NCBI GenBank assembly: GCA_902766215.1
Contig: CACXCV010000191.1
Span: 1-6,273, forward strand
Reading direction: 5' to 3'
Length of the DNA stretch: 6,273 bases
From: Oscillospiraceae bacterium
GTDB taxonomy: Bacteria; Bacillota; Clostridia; Oscillospirales; Oscillospiraceae
The position numbers and the translations under genes are program-made. This document shows, one piece after another, positions 1-6,050 of this stretch; within the stretch, counting starts at the first letter, position 1; the number at the start of each line of letters is the position of its first letter. Below the pieces are notes generated by a model. The model was not told the origin of the DNA. It saw only the letters and a list, made by a program, of their open reading frames with translations, and made no database searches.

Positions 1-1635
1 CGGCAGGGTCAGGCTCTTTTCCACCAGCACAATGATCAGGAAGATCGCCGCGATCGACACCGCGTTGACCACCTGGAAATCGTGGCCGGTGGTTTCAATC
101 ATGTCCTTCATGCAGGGCGCTTCGCCGATGAGCATGCCGGACGGGTCATAGTTCTTCAAAATGGCGTTCAGCGCATCCAGCTGGTCGCTGACCGCGTCGC
201 TGGCAACCTTATACTCCGAGTTGATCAGCATCAGCTCCCAGCGGTCGCTCTTGAGGATCGAGCGGATGGACTCCGGCAGAATCTCTTCGGGCACCAGCGG
301 GCCGACCACACTCTCCAGCCCCAGCACATATTTCACGCCGTCTACCTGCTCCATCTGGTCGATCATGTCGCGCACATCGCGTGTGGGCAGGTCGGCGTCC
401 AACAGCAGCATGTGGGTCGAAGCGATGTCAAACTCCTCGGACAGCTTGGAGTTGGCAATGACATATTCCATGTCCTCGGGCAGGCACTGGCCCATGTCGT
501 AATAAACCTCGTCGTTGGTCTTGCTGTAGCCATAGCTGGCGGGGACAATCAGCAGCGCGAAAATCACCAGGAAGATCGGGAATCGCCTGCACACCGCCTT
601 GGCAAAGCCGCCCATGTCGGGGATCAGCGAGCGGTGGCGCGTCTTCTGCAGCGGCTTATCCAGCAGCAGGATCATCGACGGGAGGATCGTCACGCAGCCG
701 ACCACGCCCAGCAGCACGCCCTTGGCCATTACCAGGCCCAGGTCGCGGCCGAGGGTAAAGCTCATGAAGCACAGTGCCACAAAGCCCGCGATGGTGGTAA
801 TCGAGCTGCCGATCACCGAAACAAAGGTGTTGTGGATGGCCACGGCCATGGCCTCTTTGTGGTCATCATACCGGCTCAGCTGCTCGTTGTAGCTGTGCCA
901 GAGGAAGATGGAATAGTCCATGGTCACGGCCAGCTGCAGCACTGCGGACAGCGCCTTGGTGATGTAGGAGATCTCGCCCAGGAAGTAGTTGCTGCCCAGG
1001 TTATACAGGATTGCGATGCCAATGCTGGCCAGAAACACAAACGGGACCAGCCAGCCATCCAGCAGCAGCATCATGGCTGCGCAGGCGCAGGCCACTGCCA
1101 GAGCCACATAAATCGGCTCCTCCTGCTCACACAGGTCCTTCAGATCGGTGACCAGCGCGGACATGCCGGAGACAAAGCACTGCTTGCCCGCCAGGCTGCG
1201 GATCTCGCGGATGGCATCCATGGTTACGTCCTCCGACGTGGCCGAGTCGAAGAACACCGCCAGCATCGTGGCGTTGTCGGTGTTGAACTCACGGTAGAGC
1301 TTGTCGGGCAGGATCTCCACGGGGATGGAGATGTCCGCCAGCGAATCATACCAAAGTACCGTTTCCACGTGCTCCACCGATTCGATCTGCTCCTTCAGCG
1401 CCGCCACGTCCCGCGCCGGCATGTCCTCCACGATGATGAAGGAGAAGGCGCCCTTTCCAAAGTCGTCCATCAGGGCGTTCTGCCCGATGACCGTGTCCAT
1501 GTCCTCGGGCAGATAGTCCAGCATGTCATAGTTGATCCGGGTGCCGATCATACCCAGCACCGATGGAATCAGCAGCAGCAGCGCGACAATAAGAATCAAT
1601 ACGCGGTTTTTTACAACCGCCCTGGCAAATCGCAT
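1..1635 (-). CDS. MMPL/RND-family exporter, partial (C-terminus beyond left edge)
   Basis: Reading leftwards from an ATG at 1635, 545 codons stay open to the window edge, so this is the N-terminal part of a larger protein; full MMPL proteins of this class are roughly 700 residues or more. The start is supported by AAAGGA at 1646-1651, 10 nt upstream. Visible layout: TM1 about 12-30, extracytoplasmic domain about 31-173, TM2-TM6 about 175-322, TM7 about 352-370, second extracytoplasmic domain about 371-520, start of TM8 about 523. TM4 carries MDYSIFL (239-245), the Asp-Tyr proton-relay motif of MMPL transporters. The two halves repeat: YDM..LPEDM at 36-46 recurs at 379-389, and DMPARDV has the counterpart DLPTRDV, the usual RND internal duplication. 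Such proteins sit in the membrane and export lipids, peptides or drugs using the proton gradient; the substrate here cannot be inferred. It follows the DUF308 gene by 25 bp and is very probably cotranscribed with it. Confidence 0.9.
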   Translation of the reverse strand, partial: MRFARAVVKNRVLILIVALLLLIPSVLGMIGTRINYDMLDYLPEDMDTVIGQNALMDDFGKGAFSFIIVEDMPARDVAALKEQIESVEHVETVLWYDSLADISIPVEILPDKLYREFNTDNATMLAVFFDSATSEDVTMDAIREIRSLAGKQCFVSGMSALVTDLKDLCEQEEPIYVALAVACACAAMMLLLDGWLVPFVFLASIGIAILYNLGSNYFLGEISYITKALSAVLQLAVTMDYSIFLWHSYNEQLSRYDDHKEAMAVAIHNTFVSVIGSSITTIAGFVALCFMSFTLGRDLGLVMAKGVLLGVVGCVTILPSMILLLDKPLQKTRHRSLIPDMGGFAKAVCRRFPIFLVIFALLIVPASYGYSKTNDEVYYDMGQCLPEDMEYVIANSKLSEEFDIASTHMLLLDADLPTRDVRDMIDQMEQVDGVKYVLGLESVVGPLVPEEILPESIRSILKSDRWELMLINSEYKVASDAVSDQLDALNAILKNYDPSGMLIGEAPCMKDMIETTGHDFQVVNAVSIAAIFLIIVLVEKSLTLP

Positions 1636-1645
1636 GGGTTATTCG

Positions 1646-1651
1646 TCCTTT
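1646..1651 (-). promoter_or_regulatory. Shine-Dalgarno site of the MMPL gene
   Basis: AAAGGA lies 10 nt before the ATG at 1635, with a further AAAAAAGGA directly upstream. It sits within the 25-bp gap after the DUF308 stop, so no separate promoter fits and the two genes are most likely translated from one message. Confidence 0.7.
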
Positions 1652-1660
1652 CCTTTTTTG

Positions 1661-2239
1661 TTAATCAGCCGCATCAATGATGTCCGGCTGCTGATGCCGG
1701 ACAATCTTCACCGTGCAGAGCACCACGCTCAGATTCAGCACACCGTCAAGAATCAGCGACAGCGCCATCATAATCACCAGCATCTGCTGGCCGGCCGCCG
1801 GGCGGAATACCAGCACCAGCCCGATGGCACAGGTGAGAATTGCCAGCGCCAGCACCAGCCACCAGCGCCGGATGCCAAACCGCCGGGCGTCCATCGAGAT
1901 CTGAATCTTGAACAGTCCGTCGGCCAGCACCGGGATGCCCAGCAGCACGCACAGAAAGCTCATGGCATCGCTGGGGTGTGCCAGCGTGACCGCGCCCAGG
2001 GCAATCAGCAGCAGGCCAAAGGCCAGATCATACTCAAAGGCCAGGCGGAACAGGTCGCGGGAAAAATAGCCCACCAGCTTGATCACGCCAAAGGCAATCA
2101 TGCCAATCCCCAGCAGGCGGCCGATCCACGCCGCCGAAACCTCCGGCCAGATCAGCAGGGCCGCGCCCAGGGCAATCAGCAGGGCCGAGACAACGATATA
2201 TCCGATTTTCGCAGTGCGCATCGGGGCAACAGAACGCAT
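1661..2239 (-). CDS. DUF308/HdeD-like six-helix membrane protein
   Basis: A 192-residue, strongly hydrophobic protein with about six membrane segments (roughly 12-31, 36-58, 68-87, 91-112, 124-146, 152-175) and a short charged tail. Three helix pairs repeat the pattern of a Gly-rich helix ending in Pro: ALGAALLIWP (about 23-32), ALGAVTLAHP and IGLVLVFRP. This repeat and the size match the DUF308 (HdeD) family. Escherichia coli HdeD is linked to acid resistance, but the biochemical role of the family is unsettled, so none is assigned. The ATG at 2239 is preferred over Met7 because AAAGGAG (2249-2255) is 9 nt upstream. It is first in a two-gene unit with the MMPL exporter, behind its own promoter at about 2296-2324, and may act as an accessory or stress partner of the exporter (inference). 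Confidence 0.85.
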   Translation of the reverse strand: MRSVAPMRTAKIGYIVVSALLIALGAALLIWPEVSAAWIGRLLGIGMIAFGVIKLVGYFSRDLFRLAFEYDLAFGLLLIALGAVTLAHPSDAMSFLCVLLGIPVLADGLFKIQISMDARRFGIRRWWLVLALAILTCAIGLVLVFRPAAGQQMLVIMMALSLILDGVLNLSVVLCTVKIVRHQQPDIIDAAD

Positions 2240-2248
2240 TCTTTGCAG

Positions 2249-2255
2249 CTCCTTT
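2249..2255 (-). promoter_or_regulatory. Shine-Dalgarno site of the DUF308 gene
   Basis: AAAGGAG with 9 nt to the ATG at 2239 fixes the start. It lies only 3 nt from a 7-bp-arm dyad (2259-2276), so folding or protein binding there could affect ribosome access. Confidence 0.75.
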
Positions 2256-2258
2256 CCG

Positions 2259-2276
2259 GTTTCCCAGCGGGGAAAC
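2259..2276 (-). promoter_or_regulatory. 18-bp dyad in the DUF308 leader, candidate operator or leader hairpin
   Basis: Perfect inverted repeat GTTTCCC-N4-GGGAAAC between the predicted transcription start (about 2289) and the Shine-Dalgarno site. Its size and symmetry fit TetR-family operators (commonly 15-20 bp palindromes), and a TetR gene is next upstream. It could equally act as an RNA hairpin beside the ribosome site. The symmetry is seen; the function is inferred. Confidence 0.4.
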
Positions 2277-2295
2277 GCTTTTCATTGACAAGCAG

Positions 2296-2324
2296 AGTAT
2301 ACCGCCCGGCTTTCACTTTGAAAA
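2296..2324 (-). promoter_or_regulatory. Predicted sigma-A-type promoter of the DUF308-MMPL unit
   Basis: On the minus strand a -35-like TTTTCA (2319-2324) and a -10 TATACT (2296-2301) are separated by exactly 17 bp. Transcription would start near 2289, giving a leader of about 50 nt. The -35 lies in a 13-bp dyad, TTTCA-CTT-TGAAA (2311-2323 on the plus strand), another possible repressor contact. The upstream gene ends in a strong terminator, so a promoter is expected here. Confidence 0.6.
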
Positions 2325-2329
2325 TGGAC

Positions 2330-2374
2330 AGATGCCGCCCCGGTGACACAAAACCGGTCACCGGGGCGGCATCT
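2330..2374 (-). repeat. Perfect 18-bp-arm inverted repeat upstream of the DUF308 promoter
   Basis: AGATGCCGCCCCGGTGAC (2330-2347) is exactly complementary to 2357-2374 across a 9-nt loop. It is G+C-rich and ends 6 bp from the -35 hexamer. Neither strand has a T-run after the stem, so it is not a standard intrinsic terminator. It could be a second transcript-end hairpin, a large protein-binding palindrome, or a remnant of a small repeat element. Confidence 0.6.
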
Positions 2375-2406
2375 ATCTGAAAACTGGGCAAACGGGGTCC
2401 GGCTGC

Positions 2407-2440
2407 CCAAAAAGGCCCGGGAGCGCAGCTCCCGGGCCTT
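2407..2440 (-). terminator. Rho-independent terminator of the TetR gene
   Basis: A perfect 13-bp G+C-rich stem (arms 2412-2424 and 2428-2440, 3-nt loop) begins just after the TetR stop at 2445-2447. On the minus-strand transcript it is followed by a short U run (complement of A2409-A2413). It should separate the TetR transcript from the DUF308-MMPL unit. Confidence 0.85.
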
Positions 2441-2444
2441 GGGT

Positions 2445-3008
2445 TTATTGTTGGGTCTGCTGGCTTCTGGCCAGGATCAGCTCCGGCATGCCGCGGCAAA
2501 GGTCAATCATCCGCCGCAGGTCGGCAAAGGCCTCGTCCCGCATGCCATCGCTGATCCAGTCGATGCACATGCCAAACAGCTGGCACTTGAGAAAGCGCAC
2601 CAGCACGGCCTGGTCGCCCTCGTCCATGCGGTTGTCCGGAAAGGCCGTGGCAATATACGTCTCCACCACCGACTGGCAGAGCTTCAGAGTGTTGGTTTCA
2701 AACAGGTCGCGGTTGACGGAGTGATAGATGTGCATCACCGCGCGGCTGTTCTCCTTGGCAAACTGAAAGGCCACGTGAAAGCACTCGTCCAGCGAGTTGA
2801 TGGACGGATATTCGCGGATCATCTGCTGGGTGTGCTCGGTGATGATCTCCGTCAGCAGCGAGGGAATGTCCTGAAAGTGGTAGTAAAATGAGTTGCGGTT
2901 GATTCCGCAGTCCTCGACGATGTCCCGCACGCTGATCTTATTCAGCGGCCGCTCGTTGAGCAGCTTCATGAAAGAGGCTTTGATTGCCTGCTTTGTAAAG
3001 TTGGCCAT
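2445..3008 (-). CDS. TetR/AcrR-family transcriptional regulator
   Basis: A 187-residue cytoplasmic DNA-binding protein of normal TetR length. The N-terminal DNA-binding domain occupies about residues 5-50: a first helix (AIKASFMKLL), then ISVRDIVEDCGINRNSFYYHF (about 25-45), the helix-turn-helix with the family's recognition-helix ending Y-x-HF. The C-terminal all-helical ligand and dimerisation domain (about 55-180) is divergent, and its ligand cannot be inferred; its general look resembles the TetR C-terminal domains of DhaS-like regulators of Firmicutes (low certainty). The ATG at 3008 is backed by GGGAGG (3016-3021) 7 nt upstream. The gene has its own promoter and terminator, so it is monocistronic. 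It probably represses itself and/or the downstream DUF308-MMPL membrane unit, as TetR proteins next to exporters often do (inference). Confidence 0.9.
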   Translation of the reverse strand: MANFTKQAIKASFMKLLNERPLNKISVRDIVEDCGINRNSFYYHFQDIPSLLTEIITEHTQQMIREYPSINSLDECFHVAFQFAKENSRAVMHIYHSVNRDLFETNTLKLCQSVVETYIATAFPDNRMDEGDQAVLVRFLKCQLFGMCIDWISDGMRDEAFADLRRMIDLCRGMPELILARSQQTQQ

Positions 3009-3015
3009 GGCCGTT

Positions 3016-3021
3016 CCTCCC
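3016..3021 (-). promoter_or_regulatory. Shine-Dalgarno site of the TetR gene
   Basis: GGGAGG with 7 nt to the ATG at 3008; it supports this start. Confidence 0.7.
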
Positions 3022-3058
3022 TTTTTCGCGCAGCCGGCATTCTCGTCTTCTGTGGCAC

Positions 3059-3087
3059 ATCATAGCAAAATTCCAATCGTTTTGCAA
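3059..3087 (-). promoter_or_regulatory. Predicted promoter of the TetR gene with operator-like dyad
   Basis: On the minus strand TTGCAA (-35, 3082-3087) and TATGAT (-10, 3059-3064) are 17 bp apart; transcription would start near 3052. The spacer and -35 are covered by an inverted repeat, GCAAAA-N9-TTTTGC (arms 3065-3070 and 3080-3085), placed where a bound repressor would block RNA polymerase. This fits autoregulation by the TetR protein. The promoter match is good; the operator role is inferred. Confidence 0.6.
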
Positions 3088-3108
3088 CCGGATTCCGGCC
3101 GGACAGCA

Positions 3109-3138
3109 GCGCGGCCCCGGGCATGCCCAGGGCCGCGC
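3109..3138 (-). terminator. G+C-rich hairpin behind the permease, terminator-like but without T-run
   Basis: Two 14-nt arms (3109-3122 and 3125-3138) pair throughout on the minus-strand transcript, with one G-U wobble and the innermost pairs opening as a loop. On the plus strand the wobble becomes a C-A mismatch, so the stem is best formed by minus-strand RNA. It starts 6 bp after the permease stop. With no following U run, it may be a weak terminator or a 3'-end stabilising stem for the ABC transporter message. Confidence 0.55.
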
Positions 3139-3144
3139 CGTCGC

Positions 3145-5181
3145 TCAGGCCTCGGCCCGGGCGCCGCTGACGATATGATAATATGCGTTGGAGGTAATGC
3201 GGTAGACCAGCGCATAGAACAGCGCAAACACTGCAAAGCTGATCGCCGTGGTCGCCGCAAACAACCGTACATTGTTCAGGTTGAACAGCAGCAGCAGCTT
3301 GTGAATCATCGGGAAGGCAAAGCTCAGGTGCAGGCCCGCTCCGATCAGCGGCAGGTAGAACACCGTCAGCAGCTGCGAGTTGATGCTGCGGCGGATTTCC
3401 TTTTTTGTCATGCCCACCTTCTGCATGATTTCAAACCGGGCCTGATCCTCATAGCCCTCGGAAAGCTGCTTATAATAGATCATCAGCACCGCCGCAAACA
3501 GGAACACCACGCTCAGCAGGATGCCCAGATAGAACAGCCCGCCATAGGTGCCATAGAAGTCGGCGCGGTTGTCCTCGCGACTGGAGATCATACACCACTT
3601 ATACATACACCACTTATAGTTCGCCGCCAGATTGCCGAGTTCCATGCCCAGCTCACTCTGCTCCTCCGGCGTCAGGTCGGTGTCCAGACCCAGGTACCAC
3701 ATGGCCTCCAGCAGTGTCTCGCCGCTGTCATCCTTCAGGCTGCGCAGCGGCTGGATCGCCGCCATCAGATCCGGCACAACCACAACCATCGATGGGATCA
3801 CGTTCATGGCAATGTCGCCATTGCCAATAAAGCGGTCCAGTTTCCCGGCCACGGAAAACACGCAGTCCGGCCCGAAGGAAATCTGCGGCTCGTTATAGCT
3901 CCCGCGGCTGAGATAAATCAGGGCCTCGCCGGGCTGCAGCGTTTCGTGCGTGCCCATGGAAGCGTTATAGTCCGACAGCGGGACGAAATACACGCTGTAA
4001 TAGTTGCTGTCCATGTTGGAATACATCCCGTCCTGACCGATCAGCTTCATCTGGCTGCCAAACAGCTGCCCGGCGGCCGTGGCACAGCGATAGTCGTCCA
4101 CCGCCGTAGGCGTCACGCCGGCCTCGTCCAGCTGTTCCGTCCAGGCGGCGCGCAGCGTCTGCATGGGGCCATCGGCCAGGTCGTCCAGCGAATGCAGGCC
4201 AGTCGCGGCGTTCAGCTGCCGCGGATAGCGGCTGTGCAGCGAATCCTCCGCGCCAAAGAACAGGCTGGCTGTGGACGAGAGCGTCACCAGCACCATGGTC
4301 GCCAGGATGCAGATGGAGGCCAGGCCCGCGCCGTTGCGCTTCATGCGGTAGGCCATGGACGACACCGAAACAAAGTGGTTGGGCCGGTAGTAATAGCGGC
4401 GGCTGTGCTGCAGCAGGCGGCAGAGCGTCACCGAGCCGGCAATCATCAGCAGATAGGTGCCGACAATGACCATCAGCACCGCCACAAAGAACAGCAGCAG
4501 CGCCGCCAGCGGGTCCTGCACCGACACGGCAATAACATAGGCCGCGGCAAGGATCAGCAGCCCCAGTCCGCCCGCCACCCAGTTGGCCCGGGGCGGTTTT
4601 TCACCGGTGTTTTCGCTGCGCAGCAGGGCAATGGCGCTGGAAAAGCGCAGCTGGCGCAGCGCGTTGAGAAACAGCAGCACAAAGATCACGCCAAACAGGG
4701 CCGCCGTCACGCCAATGGACCGCCACGACACCGAAACGGCATAGTCCACGCCGCCGCGCATGAGGTTCACCAGCCCCAGCTCCGCCAGCTTTGACACGGC
4801 GATGCCGCAGGCCAGCCCCGTCAGCAGCGAAACGGCCGCCACCAGCAGCGTCTCCCACAGCAGAATCAGGCCGATGTGCCGCTTGCCCATGCCCAGAATG
4901 TTGTACAGGCCAAATTCCTTTTTCCGGCGGCGAATCAGAAACGAGTTGGTATAAAACAGGAACAGGCAGGCAAACAGGGCGATGACCCAGCCGCCCAGCT
5001 CCATCATGGCGGCGATGGTCCGGCCGCCGGAGAGGTGCTTTACTGTGCCGCTGCAGCTGAGGAACAGGATGATATACTCCATCATCACCATGCCCGCGCA
5101 GGTAAGCAGATAGGGAATGTACATCCGCCGGTTTTTGCGGATACCGTCCAGGGCCAGCCTGGGGTAGAATCCGATTTTCAC
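3145..5181 (-). CDS. BceB-type ABC transporter permease (FtsX-like, large extracytoplasmic domain)
   Basis: A 678-residue membrane protein starting at GTG (5181), with GGGAGGGG (5189-5196) 7 nt upstream; its GTGA overlaps the ATPase stop, so translation is coupled. About ten membrane segments are seen. An FtsX-like block spans about 60-180, with the motif RRRKKEFGLYNILGMGKRHI at the cytoplasmic side. TM7 is about 286-308, and an extracytoplasmic domain of about 235 residues (310-546) precedes TM8 (about 548-568). The C-terminal FtsX block follows (about 553-668), with ARFEIMQKVGMTKKEI. This layout is the hallmark of BceB-type permeases, where the large domain recognises peptide antibiotics or their lipid-linked targets and signals to the partner kinase. 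The specific antibiotic cannot be told. Odd point: residues 522-531 are a perfect duplication (YKWCM twice) from a 15-bp DNA repeat close to TM8. Full length, no frameshift. Confidence 0.93.
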   Translation of the reverse strand: MKIGFYPRLALDGIRKNRRMYIPYLLTCAGMVMMEYIILFLSCSGTVKHLSGGRTIAAMMELGGWVIALFACLFLFYTNSFLIRRRKKEFGLYNILGMGKRHIGLILLWETLLVAAVSLLTGLACGIAVSKLAELGLVNLMRGGVDYAVSVSWRSIGVTAALFGVIFVLLFLNALRQLRFSSAIALLRSENTGEKPPRANWVAGGLGLLILAAAYVIAVSVQDPLAALLLFFVAVLMVIVGTYLLMIAGSVTLCRLLQHSRRYYYRPNHFVSVSSMAYRMKRNGAGLASICILATMVLVTLSSTASLFFGAEDSLHSRYPRQLNAATGLHSLDDLADGPMQTLRAAWTEQLDEAGVTPTAVDDYRCATAAGQLFGSQMKLIGQDGMYSNMDSNYYSVYFVPLSDYNASMGTHETLQPGEALIYLSRGSYNEPQISFGPDCVFSVAGKLDRFIGNGDIAMNVIPSMVVVVPDLMAAIQPLRSLKDDSGETLLEAMWYLGLDTDLTPEEQSELGMELGNLAANYKWCMYKWCMISSREDNRADFYGTYGGLFYLGILLSVVFLFAAVLMIYYKQLSEGYEDQARFEIMQKVGMTKKEIRRSINSQLLTVFYLPLIGAGLHLSFAFPMIHKLLLLFNLNNVRLFAATTAISFAVFALFYALVYRITSNAYYHIVSGARAEA
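3589..3618 (-). repeat. Perfect 15-bp tandem duplication inside the permease gene
   Basis: The plus-strand unit CATACACCACTTATA occurs at 3589-3603 and again, identical, at 3604-3618. It is in frame and encodes YKWCM-YKWCM (permease residues 522-531) in the extracytoplasmic domain just before TM8, so the reading frame is kept and five residues, including a second Cys, are added. Identity of both copies, including third codon positions, suggests a recent slippage event. Confidence 0.95.
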
Positions 5182-5942
5182 GCTCTGTCCCCTCCCGTCG
5201 CCAGCAGGGTCAGCGTGTGGCTGATCTTCTGATACAGCTGCTCGTCGGTGCTGTCGCCGCGGTAGAGCTGGTGGAACACCTCGCCGTCCTTGATGAACAG
5301 CACCCGGCCGGCCGTGCTGGCCGCACGCACCGAGTGGGTCACCATCAGCACGGTCTGCCCCTGGCGATTCACCTCGCCAAACAGGCGCAGCAGCTCGTCG
5401 GTGGCACGCGAATCCAACGCGCCCGTCGGCTCGTCGGCCAGAATCAGGCGCGGGTCGGTGATCATGGCGCGGGCCACCGCCGCCCGCTGCTTCTGACCGC
5501 CGGAGAGCTCATAGGGATACTTCTTCAAAAGCTCCGTCAGGCCCAGCTGCCGGGCAATGGGCTGAAGGCGGCTGTGCATCTCTGTGTAGCTCTCTCCGGA
5601 GAGGACCAGAGGAAGATAGATGTTATCCTCCAGCGAAAAGTTGTCCAGCAGATTGAACTCCTGGAACACAAATCCCAGATTCTCCCGGCGAAACAGCGCA
5701 AGCTCAGAGTCCTTGATCTGGCTCAGATCCCGCCCGTTCAGCAGAACCTGTCCCGCTGTGGGTCGATCCAGGGCGGCCAGCAGGTTCAGAAGGGTGGTCT
5801 TGCCGGAGCCGGACTCCCCCATGATCGCCACATATTCTCCCTGCTCCACACTGAAGTTCACATTTCGCAAGGCCTCCACACTGGAGCCGCCGAAGCGGGT
5901 GGTATAGACCTTTTTCAGGCCGGAAACCTCCAAAAGGCTCAT
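5178..5942 (-). CDS. BceA-type ABC transporter ATP-binding protein
   Basis: A 254-residue cytoplasmic ATPase with all motifs intact: Walker A GESGSGKTT (42-50), Q-loop Gln94 (FVFQEFNLLD), signature LSGGQ (146-150), Walker B LILADE (166-171) followed by the D-loop ALD (175-177), and switch His203 (VTHS). The N-terminus (LLEVSGLKKVY) and the sequence around the Q-loop are typical of the MacB/LolD-like branch that includes BceA. The ATG at 5942 has an ideal AAAGGAGG (5951-5958) at 8 nt. Its product should pair with the overlapping permease gene to drive target protection or removal of antimicrobial peptides and to power signalling through the BceS-like kinase. It has an extension of about 25-30 residues after the ATPase core, which is usual. 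Confidence 0.95.
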   Translation of the reverse strand: MSLLEVSGLKKVYTTRFGGSSVEALRNVNFSVEQGEYVAIMGESGSGKTTLLNLLAALDRPTAGQVLLNGRDLSQIKDSELALFRRENLGFVFQEFNLLDNFSLEDNIYLPLVLSGESYTEMHSRLQPIARQLGLTELLKKYPYELSGGQKQRAAVARAMITDPRLILADEPTGALDSRATDELLRLFGEVNRQGQTVLMVTHSVRAASTAGRVLFIKDGEVFHQLYRGDSTDEQLYQKISHTLTLLATGGDRA

Positions 5943-5950
5943 AACAGATT

Positions 5951-5958
5951 CCTCCTTT
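5951..5958 (-). promoter_or_regulatory. Shine-Dalgarno site of the ABC ATPase gene
   Basis: AAAGGAGG, a full match to the anti-SD core, 8 nt before the ATG at 5942; expected to give strong translation of the transporter. Confidence 0.8.
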
Positions 5959-5973
5959 GTTTTTTCTTAACTC

Positions 5974-5979
5974 ATTGTA
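5974..5979 (-). promoter_or_regulatory. Possible -10 element of the ABC transporter promoter
   Basis: TACAAT on the minus strand, which would start transcription near 5967, about 24 nt before the ATG. No good -35 hexamer lies 16-18 bp upstream; that region is the hairpin at 5982-6013. A promoter with a good -10 but poor -35 is what an activator-dependent promoter would look like, and bceAB-type operons are usually switched on by the BceR-like regulator. Tentative. Confidence 0.4.
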
Positions 5980-5981
5980 AC

Positions 5982-6013
5982 AGACGATCCCATGGGATTC
6001 CATGGGATCGTCT
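5982..6013 (-). repeat. Perfect 14-bp-arm inverted repeat between kinase and transporter genes
   Basis: AGACGATCCCATGG (5982-5995) pairs exactly with 6000-6013 around a 4-nt loop. With a 2-nt bulge it extends to TGTA (5976-5979) and TACA (6014-6017). No T-run follows on either strand, so a classical terminator is unlikely. It lies between the kinase stop and the ATPase start, immediately upstream of the putative -10. It may end or stabilise the kinase message, or be a protein-binding palindrome controlling the transporter promoter. Confidence 0.6.
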
Positions 6014-6033
6014 TACAGTTTGGGCTTCAAATC

Positions 6034-6047
6034 CAACAGTTTTGTCA
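6034..6047 (-). promoter_or_regulatory. Candidate BceR-like response-regulator site
   Basis: The minus strand reads TGACA-AAAC-TGTTG, close to the TNACA-N4-TGTAA inverted repeat described for BceR-like regulators (first half complete, second half 3 of 5). It lies about 55 bp upstream of the putative -10. The AAACTGT inside it is repeated exactly 21 bp further downstream (plus-strand ACAGTTT at 6036-6042 and 6015-6021). Position and motif fit; binding is inferred. Confidence 0.4.
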
Positions 6048-6050
6048 CAT

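Noticed and set aside
82..1680. 532-codon open frame on the plus strand
   Set aside because: It is codon-aligned antisense to the MMPL gene. It is open because the real gene avoids TTA, CTA and TCA codons. Its translation is rich in His, Gln and Arg with no domain, while the minus strand shows a clear MMPL protein.
1532..2380. 282-codon plus-strand open frame across the DUF308 gene
   Set aside because: Antisense to a convincing DUF308 protein. It runs through the promoter and the 18-bp palindrome and has a Gln/His-rich composition typical of a shadow frame.
2330..2440. Two adjacent hairpins considered as a CRISPR or repeat-array fragment
   Set aside because: The two stems have unrelated sequences and no regular spacing; the left-hand one (2407-2440) is an ordinary terminator.
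2240..2444. Possible small gene or riboswitch in the TetR-DUF308 gap
   Set aside because: No short frame with a ribosome site was seen, and no recognised riboswitch core; the space is accounted for by the terminator, palindrome, promoter and leader dyad.
3088..3098. Small palindrome CCGGA-T-TCCGG beside the TetR -35
   Set aside because: Only 5-bp G+C-rich arms in a G+C-rich region; close to chance, so not listed as an operator.
2893..4794. 633-codon open frame on the plus strand
   Set aside because: It is codon-aligned antisense to the BceB-type permease and overlaps the TetR start and promoter. Composition is His/Gln/Arg-rich and low in hydrophobic structure; no ribosome site or family resemblance.
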